Shown here piece by piece: positions 59,112 to 64,000 of a DNA stretch of 64,000 bases. Positions within the stretch are counted from its first letter, which is position 1. The number at the start of each line of letters is the position of its first letter. The notes beneath the pieces were generated by a model. The model was not told the origin of the DNA. It did not search any database and saw only the letters and a list, made by a program, of their open reading frames with translations. This DNA comes from Brevibacillus_H ginsengisoli (lineage in GTDB: Bacteria; Bacillota; Bacilli; Brevibacillales; Brevibacillaceae): positions 185,224-249,223 of the forward strand of contig NZ_JBNJQR010000009.1 in assembly GCF_050113715.1 (NCBI RefSeq). Direction: 5' to 3'. Made by a program: the position numbers and the translations under genes.

Positions 59112-59786
59112 ATGCCACAAACTAAAAAAACGGCAAAACGCTTGAAACGAGTGAACACAGAAGAGATATTGAATCAGTTGCAGACACTTTATCCCGATGC
59201 TCATTGCGAACTAAACTACACAACTCCTTTCGAGCTTTTGATTGCCACCATCCTATCTGCTCAATGCACGGATAAACGGGTCAATGAAATTACAGCTTCG
59301 TTATTTTCTAAATATAATAAGCCGGAAGAGTATATTCATCTTACGCAGCCCGAGTTGGAAGAAGAAATTAAAGGTCTTGGCTTGTTCAAAAGCAAGAGCA
59401 AAAACATTTTGGAAACCTGCCGAATTCTTTATGAAAAATATAACGGAGAAGTACCCCAAACCCATAAAGAATTAGAAGCTTTACCCGGAGTTGGACGCAA
59501 GACAGCGAATGTCGTTTTGTCCAATGCGTTTGGCGTTCCAGCTATTGCAGTTGACACGCATGTGTTCCGCGTAGGAAATCGCCTTGGGTTGGCACAGAGT
59601 GATACTGTGGATGAAACTGAGCAGCAACTAATGAAGCGTATTCCTAAGGAAAAATGGACGGATGCCCATCACTGGTTGATTTGGCATGGTCGTCGTATCT
59701 GCAGTGCGCGGAATCCGAAATGCAACGAATGTCCTTTGCAAACGGAGTGCCATTATGCGAAAGCGGAAGCAAAAAAGAAATCATAG
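59112..59786 (+). CDS. nth: Endonuclease III
   Basis: A 224-aa DNA glycosylase/AP lyase for oxidised pyrimidines. It has the HhH motif LEALPGVGRKTANVVL with catalytic Lys, Asp in AVDTHVFRV, and the 4Fe-4S loop CSARNPKCNECPLQTEC. ATG 59112 is chosen: AAAGGAG lies 12 bases upstream and the length is usual. The basic start MPQTKKTAKRLKR is slightly longer than in B. subtilis. Confidence 0.95.
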   Translation: MPQTKKTAKRLKRVNTEEILNQLQTLYPDAHCELNYTTPFELLIATILSAQCTDKRVNEITASLFSKYNKPEEYIHLTQPELEEEIKGLGLFKSKSKNILETCRILYEKYNGEVPQTHKELEALPGVGRKTANVVLSNAFGVPAIAVDTHVFRVGNRLGLAQSDTVDETEQQLMKRIPKEKWTDAHHWLIWHGRRICSARNPKCNECPLQTECHYAKAEAKKKS

Positions 59787-59790
59787 GTAA

Positions 59791-59837
59791 TTGACATAGT
59801 TTCTCATTCACCTTACACTTGTTTATAACAATTCTAA
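59791..59837 (+). promoter_or_regulatory. perR promoter with PerR box
   Basis: TTGACA (59791-59796), 17 bases, TACACT (59814-59819). The 15-mer TTATAACAATTCTAA (59823-59837) matches the PerR box TTATAATNATTATAA at 12 of the 14 fixed positions and covers the transcription start, so PerR should repress its own gene. Confidence 0.75.
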
Positions 59838-59906
59838 TAAAATTCTTGTTATTAGTTAGAATACTAATTAAGAAGCAACCATGTTTAGAAAGTGAGGTGC
59901 ATGACG

Positions 59907-60344
59907 ATGTCACAACGTGTAGAGAAGGCCGTAGAAGTCCTCAAAAATACAGGGGTACGAATGACTCCTCAGCGTCATGCCATATTAGCATACCTACTTG
60001 ATTCCATGACTCATCCAACAGCTGATGAGATTTATAAAGCCTTGGAAGGTAAGTTCCCTAATATGAGCGTGGCCACCGTATACAACAACCTGCGCGTCTT
60101 TAAAGAAGCAGGGTTGGTACGTGAATTGACATATGGTGATGCTTCCAGTCGTTTTGACGCCAATACGATGGAAGAGCATTATCACATTATTTGTTCGGAT
60201 TGCGGTTCGATTCATGACTTTCACCACCCGTATTTGCAAGGTGTGGAAGAAGATGCGGGTAAAGCTACAGGATTCAAGATTACAGGACATCGGATGGAAG
60301 TGTATGGAATCTGCGAGGATTGCCAAACCAAACAAGCTCAATAA
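59907..60344 (+). CDS. perR: Peroxide-responsive repressor PerR (Fur family)
   Basis: A 145-aa metalloregulator. The winged helix has MTPQRHAILAYLLDSMTHPT and SVATVYNNLRVFKEAGLV. The structural zinc site is CSDC and CEDC. Metal-sensing histidines and aspartates are in DANTMEEHYHIIC and HDFHHP. ATG 59907 has GTGAGGTG seven bases before; ATG 59901 is too close to it. Order before ygzB and ygxA and the PerR box in front support PerR rather than Fur or Zur. Confidence 0.93.
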   Translation: MSQRVEKAVEVLKNTGVRMTPQRHAILAYLLDSMTHPTADEIYKALEGKFPNMSVATVYNNLRVFKEAGLVRELTYGDASSRFDANTMEEHYHIICSDCGSIHDFHHPYLQGVEEDAGKATGFKITGHRMEVYGICEDCQTKQAQ

Positions 60345-60368
60345 AATCAGCAAGGTGAACTGCTGAAG

Positions 60369-60410
60369 AAGCCATTTGTCTGCGAATATCGTGGAGAAAT
60401 GGCTTTTTTC
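60369..60410 (+). terminator. Rho-independent terminator
   Basis: AGCCATTT pairs with AAATGGCT, followed by TTTTTT, after perR. Confidence 0.88.
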
Positions 60411-60517
60411 ATGACCACTTTGTGTATATAAAATGGAAAATATATTCAGAAGGTTGTAGAAATGCAAAGCCTACTATATCATCAAATAAGTGTCAAAAAA
60501 GTCAGCGGGGTGTATTT

Positions 60518-62248
60518 ATGGAAGTTGCTTTTAACCGTTCCCCTCGTGTAAGAAAGAGACGACGATCAGGCTTTGCCTTATTGTTCCTGATCCTGTTGGT
60601 AATGGTTGCCACAGGAGGATGGTATCTCTTTACACGACCTTCCACTGAACATGTGAAGCCGTTTGCTGGTCGAGATCATGTCATTCTTTATCAAGGGAAT
60701 GTCTACCCGGATTCTTATTTGGTTCAGAATGATCAAATTCTTGTGCCATTTGACTTTCTAAAAGCCAATATAGATCCTTCGATTTTTTGGGATGAACCAA
60801 CCAAATCAGTTATTGTTACCACTCAAGATAAAGTCCTCCGTATGGAGAGCGATAAGCTGCAGGCTTTTTTGAACAAAACCCCTGTGAATTTGCGGGTGCC
60901 TGTACAGGACGTGGATGGGAAGCGATATGTACCTTACAGTCCTCTGGAGCATTTGTATCCATTTGCTATGAAAGTAAACGAGCAGACGCAAGTGATTTCC
61001 TTTGAGAAAAACGGAGATGCGATTCAACAAGGAAAGATATTCACTGGTGATAGCAAAGATCCAACCATACCGTTGCGTGAGGGAGCTTCTATTAAAGAGG
61101 CGATTGTTGCCGATCTTGCGAAGGATTCTACCGTAGATATCATTCGAGAAGATCAGGGGTGGTATTACGTTCAGACGTCAGATGGGATCGTGGGTTATTT
61201 GCCCAAAGAGTCCATCGCCTTGACTGATATTCGAAAGGTCGCTTTACATATGCCGGAATCTCCAAACGTTACCCCTTGGAAACCGCTTGGAGAACGGATT
61301 GGTTTGGTCTGGGAGCAAGTCTCGCAGAAAAACCCGGATACGAAACAAATCCCCGCACTCCAGGGAATTCAAGTAGTCTCACCGACTTGGTTTGAACTTT
61401 TGGATGATCAAGCGAATCTGGGGAATAAAGCAGATTTGGGATATGTAAAATGGGCACATGGAAAAGGCTATAAGGTATGGGGATTAGTTTCTAACGGATT
61501 TAACCCTGATTATACGCATGCTGTTCTGAGTGATTTCCGTTTACGCGAAAAGTTTATCGGGCAGATCTTGCAGTATGCCCGAATGTATAAGTTGGATGGG
61601 ATCAATCTAGATATTGAGAATGTGTATCTAAAAGACAAGGGATTCTTGGTTCAATTCGTCCGTGAACTCACTCCTTACGCGCATGAACAACACTTGACGG
61701 TTTCAATGGACGTCACCACAATCTCGAGTAGTGACAGATGGTCCCAGTTCTATGATCGCGCGGCCCTAGCTAGTGTGGTAGATTATATAGCCGTTATGAC
61801 TTATGACGAACACTGGGCTTCCAGTCCGAAAGCAGGTTCTGTCGCTTCACTGCCGTGGACGGAGAATTCGCTGAAAGAAACTTTGAAAGAAGTGCCGAAG
61901 AAAAAGCTTCTTCTCGGAATTCCATTTTACACACGCTTATGGAAAGAAGAGACCCAGGCTGATGGAACAATCAAGGTAAGCTCCAAGGCTTACTCCATGG
62001 CAAAAGTCGATCAATGGTTAAAAGACAAGGGAGTTAAGCCACAGCTGGATCCGGAGACGGGTCAAATGTTCGCGAGCTTCAAAGACCCTAAAGACGGTGC
62101 CACTTATAAAGTGTGGCTAGAGGATCAAACCTCGATTAAAAGCCGGATGCAACTTGTCGAGCAATATGATCTGGCTGGTTATGCAGCATGGCGTCGCGGC
62201 TTCGAAAATCCTGAGGTCTGGGAAGTAATCAAAGAGAACTTGCGTTAA
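60518..62248 (+). CDS. GH18 family protein with N-terminal wall-binding-like domains
   Basis: A 576-aa exported or membrane-anchored protein. A basic start, RKRRR, and a TM anchor at about residues 18-38 are followed by a copper-amine-oxidase-N-like domain (about 55-170). An SH3-like domain (about 185-250) and a GH18 barrel with the catalytic motif DGINLDIEN near 365 complete it. Later barrel segments are AVMTYDEHW and LLGIPFYTRLW. It resembles spore cortex or peptidoglycan glucosaminidases such as YaaH/SleL and YvbX more than chitinases. GCGGGGTG precedes the ATG 60518. Confidence 0.88.
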   Translation: MEVAFNRSPRVRKRRRSGFALLFLILLVMVATGGWYLFTRPSTEHVKPFAGRDHVILYQGNVYPDSYLVQNDQILVPFDFLKANIDPSIFWDEPTKSVIVTTQDKVLRMESDKLQAFLNKTPVNLRVPVQDVDGKRYVPYSPLEHLYPFAMKVNEQTQVISFEKNGDAIQQGKIFTGDSKDPTIPLREGASIKEAIVADLAKDSTVDIIREDQGWYYVQTSDGIVGYLPKESIALTDIRKVALHMPESPNVTPWKPLGERIGLVWEQVSQKNPDTKQIPALQGIQVVSPTWFELLDDQANLGNKADLGYVKWAHGKGYKVWGLVSNGFNPDYTHAVLSDFRLREKFIGQILQYARMYKLDGINLDIENVYLKDKGFLVQFVRELTPYAHEQHLTVSMDVTTISSSDRWSQFYDRAALASVVDYIAVMTYDEHWASSPKAGSVASLPWTENSLKETLKEVPKKKLLLGIPFYTRLWKEETQADGTIKVSSKAYSMAKVDQWLKDKGVKPQLDPETGQMFASFKDPKDGATYKVWLEDQTSIKSRMQLVEQYDLAGYAAWRRGFENPEVWEVIKENLR

Positions 62249-62264
62249 AATAGTCCATAAAAAT

Positions 62265-62297
62265 ACCACCTGCCGCTCAATGGTAGGTGGTTTGTTG
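62265..62297. terminator. Bidirectional terminator
   Basis: ACCACCTGCC and GGTAGGTGGT form a stem with A-rich left and T-rich right flanks, between the GH18 gene and the convergent ygzB. Confidence 0.85.
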
Positions 62298-62299
62298 TT

Positions 62300-62662
62300 T
62301 TATTTCGCATCAATGGTTGAAGTTGGGGAAGCGTCGCTTAGTTCTAATGGCTGTCCGCAGAACATGCACGCGTCTTGTTTTCCCATCATTTTTGTTACCT
62401 TCTTACAAGAGGGACATTCAGCTTGAGGAGCCGAAGTGGAAACCATTCCAGAAATCATAAACAAAACGGTACTGATGATCATGAGAATAAATCCGATGAT
62501 GAGAAGAATAGCCATGAACAGATAATTGTTGTTTAGCCAGGAAACCACGTTGCCTTTAACCAAAAAATAGCCCGCATACATACAGAAAATACCGATGATC
62601 ATATTCCAGTTCGCCCATGTACGCATCCGTTTAATTTTACTGATTCGATTGTAGTTTTTCAT
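62300..62662 (-). CDS. ygzB: UPF0295 family protein YgzB
   Basis: A 120-aa membrane protein with two helices (about 18-36 and 45-75) followed by a zinc-ribbon-like pair of cysteine knuckles, CPSCKK and CMFCGQP. The pattern matches B. subtilis YgzB in both length and order. The ATG has AGGAGG upstream. Function is unknown. The place between perR and ygxA near an rRNA operon is the same as in B. subtilis, though on the opposite strand to ygxA. Confidence 0.88.
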   Translation of the reverse strand: MKNYNRISKIKRMRTWANWNMIIGIFCMYAGYFLVKGNVVSWLNNNYLFMAILLIIGFILMIISTVLFMISGMVSTSAPQAECPSCKKVTKMMGKQDACMFCGQPLELSDASPTSTIDAK

Positions 62663-62809
62663 CGACGCATTCCTCCTAACTGGTAATTATAGCATAATTT
62701 GATAGAAAAGCAGAGCCGGATGATTGTTCATCAAGTGCTTAAGGAGGCAGGAAGAATTCGCTTCACGTAGAATCCATAAGCGTAAACACTGATAAGGGGG
62801 TGTACCCGC

Positions 62810-63679
62810 TTGAACCAAGAGTTGCAAAAATATCAAGAGAACATCCTGCGGCAACAACATGTTCTGTCCGTTTTACTGCTGGATAACAGAGAGGATAGCA
62901 GCTTGGTTCATGAAGGGAAGAACCTTATCTATCTGATTGTTCTAAACCAGCCAGGGGAAAAATGGGAGACAAGCTACTTGATTTGCCAAGATCAGATTGT
63001 CGTCGAGCATCGAATTCATCAATGGCACCTTGAGCAACTCTCTTTGCAAGGTACCGATCATTATCTCTACTCGTTATTGAGACAGGGAGAAGTTATTTTC
63101 GATCAACATGATTATCTCAGAAGCAATCGGGATCGTTTAACCCGTTTATCTCATCAGATGAGAAAGCGTCGTATTTGCGAAGAGTATTCCGTGTTTCTTC
63201 AATACTTTCTGGAAGCGAAGGAATTGCTGCACCAGAATCACACCATGGATGCGTTTCAAGCTGTTCTTAAAGCTTTGAATGGTTGGGCAAGGCTGGTAGT
63301 CATCGAGGCTGGAGAAATACAAGAAGCGGTTTTGTGGAATCAGGTTAAACGGCTAGAGCCAACCATCTACAAATTATATGAGGAATTAATTGCGGGTTCA
63401 GAACCGCTTGAGAAGCGGATGGAATTGCTTTTACTCCCGATTGAGTTTCAAATCATGTCCAAGATGAAAGAAGCCACATGCCTCATCACAGATATCATCA
63501 ATACGCAAAACAAACCGTGGACTTACGAAGAATTGAAAAGACATCCCGAGATTACAGATAGTCGAATTAATTTAGGGTTACTGTTGGATAAAATGTTAAG
63601 GCGTTCATTTATTCAATCCGTTCCTGTCCGAATGAATGACAAAGTGGTAGAAGAACAAGGATTCTGTTCTCGAGAATAA
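62810..63679 (+). CDS. ygxA: Nucleotidyltransferase-like protein YgxA
   Basis: A 289-aa soluble protein of the YgxA family, which has a nucleotidyltransferase-like fold but no proven activity. An N-terminal beta-rich part (VLSVLLLDNREDSSLVH) is followed by helices including YFLEAKELLHQNHTMDAF. The start is a TTG with AAGGGGGTG seven bases upstream. It lies directly before an rRNA operon, as in B. subtilis, and may be there by conserved order only. Confidence 0.85.
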   Translation: MNQELQKYQENILRQQHVLSVLLLDNREDSSLVHEGKNLIYLIVLNQPGEKWETSYLICQDQIVVEHRIHQWHLEQLSLQGTDHYLYSLLRQGEVIFDQHDYLRSNRDRLTRLSHQMRKRRICEEYSVFLQYFLEAKELLHQNHTMDAFQAVLKALNGWARLVVIEAGEIQEAVLWNQVKRLEPTIYKLYEELIAGSEPLEKRMELLLLPIEFQIMSKMKEATCLITDIINTQNKPWTYEELKRHPEITDSRINLGLLLDKMLRRSFIQSVPVRMNDKVVEEQGFCSRE

Positions 63680-63693
63680 AATTAAAAAAAGTA

Positions 63694-63723
63694 TTGACTT
63701 TATATACGGCAAGATGCTAGATT
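63694..63723 (+). promoter_or_regulatory. rRNA operon promoter
   Basis: TTGACT (63694-63699), 18 bases, TAGATT (63718-63723), with an A-rich run just upstream that could act as an UP element. Confidence 0.7.
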
Positions 63724-63864
63724 AGTAAATGTCCCTTCTGACCAGTTGGTTTGCGGAGACGATGAAAAAAATACCACTTGATCTGTTCGAAGGTTTTGTG
63801 GTAAATTAAAAAGGTCGCTGCTTCGAGGTGCTGATACTAGTAATTCGGAGTAGTAAACTAGAAA

Positions 63865-63878
63865 TGCTCTTTGAAAAC
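63865..63878 (+). promoter_or_regulatory. rRNA leader boxA antitermination signal
   Basis: TGCTCTTTGAAAAC is the usual Bacillales boxA-like sequence about 75 bases before 16S. The 63724-63949 leader contains no gene. Confidence 0.75.
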
Positions 63879-63949
63879 TGAACAATAAACGTTTAGTGAA
63901 ACAAACACTAGCCAAGCAAAACTGTTTTGAAGTTTAGAATCAACTCAAC

Positions 63950-64000
63950 TTTATTGGAGAGTTTGATCCTGGCTCAGGACGAACGCTGGCGGCGTGCCTA
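63950..64000 (+). rRNA. rrs: 16S ribosomal RNA, 5' end only
   Basis: The universal start GAGTTTGATCCTGGCTCAG is at 63959-63977, followed by GACGAACGCTGGCGGCGTGC. The first base is estimated at 63950 by comparison with Bacillus 16S. The gene runs off the right edge. Confidence 0.98.

Noticed and set aside
56500..60344. A Fur or Zur assignment for the 59907-60344 regulator
   Set aside because: The upstream 15-mer fits the PerR box rather than the Fur box, and the order with ygzB and ygxA matches perR.
1..64000. CRISPR array, prophage, complete insertion sequence or tRNA genes
   Set aside because: No regular spacer-repeat array, no transposase, integrase or phage structural gene and no tRNA-like cloverleaf was seen in reading both strands.

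Overview
The window is a contiguous piece of a low-to-mid GC Gram-positive chromosome from the order Bacillales. The evidence is the strong AGGAGG ribosome binding sites with frequent TTG/GTG starts, the operators for Bacillus-type regulators (FadR, BirA, PerR, possibly FapR), a LiaFSR system, and a 16S rRNA gene that begins in the last 50 bases. Gene content and the 16S 5' end point to Brevibacillus or a close relative; that is inference, because no search was run. Parts of the right half follow the B. subtilis order fabL-ygaC-ygaD ... gsaB ... ygaF(bcp) ... perR ... ygzB-ygxA-rRNA operon, with many insertions.

Layout. 1-9.7 kb: proline dehydrogenase behind a sigma-54 promoter, AlkA-type glycosylase, an EamA exporter preceded by a 17-codon leader ORF, a thioesterase under a FadR-type box, a YfhP-like membrane protein, an AT-rich patch (VOC protein, WG-repeat protein), a DHA2 drug transporter and an RluA-type pseudouridine synthase. 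9.8-12.3 kb: small unknown genes separated by two copies of a structured repeat, then the biotin transporter bioY with a BirA operator. 12.4-16.8 kb: a four-gene acyl-CoA operon (thiolase, acyl-CoA ligase, MaoC hydratase, SDR). 16.9-19.8 kb (minus): a two-component system and an NlpC/P60 hydrolase under a c-di-AMP riboswitch. 20.1-24.7 kb: a cell-envelope stress operon (LiaI-like, PspA/LiaH, a phospholipid-methyltransferase-like protein, LiaF, LiaS, LiaR). 24.8-35.3 kb: housekeeping and surface genes (PrpE-like phosphatase, amidase, YneF, TauE, SodA, a chemoreceptor with a sigma-D promoter, a secreted HAD phosphatase, YfhP, MutY). 35.3-36.5 kb (minus): a cluster of very small genes including two YrzI-like ORFs. 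36.6-41.7 kb: fabL, GNAT, Ntdp, YgaD-type ABC exporter, MFS exporter. 41.8-51.4 kb (minus): third copy of the structured repeat, hydroxyisobutyrate-dehydrogenase-like protein, ComER-like protein, Zn peptidase, a large glutamate synthase subunit without GltD beside it, a 46-aa ORF, gsaB. 51.5-64 kb: ABC-2 exporter, FMN riboswitch plus ribU, ArsR-like regulator, bcp, M42 peptidase, methyltransferase, cobalamin adenosyltransferase, nth, perR with a PerR box, a GH18 protein, ygzB, ygxA, and the rRNA operon promoter and 16S start.

The most unusual signal is a roughly 265-280 base structured repeat present three times (10194-10457, 10709-10985, 41798-42054). Each copy lies on the same strand, directly after the intrinsic terminator of a plus-strand gene. 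Each starts with a 17-20 bp hairpin and is closed by a 14-16 bp long-range stem with further internal stems. The sequence of several stems differs between copies while base pairing is kept, which is the signature of a conserved RNA or DNA fold. I do not recognise it as a described family.

No CRISPR array, complete insertion sequence, prophage or tRNA gene was seen.
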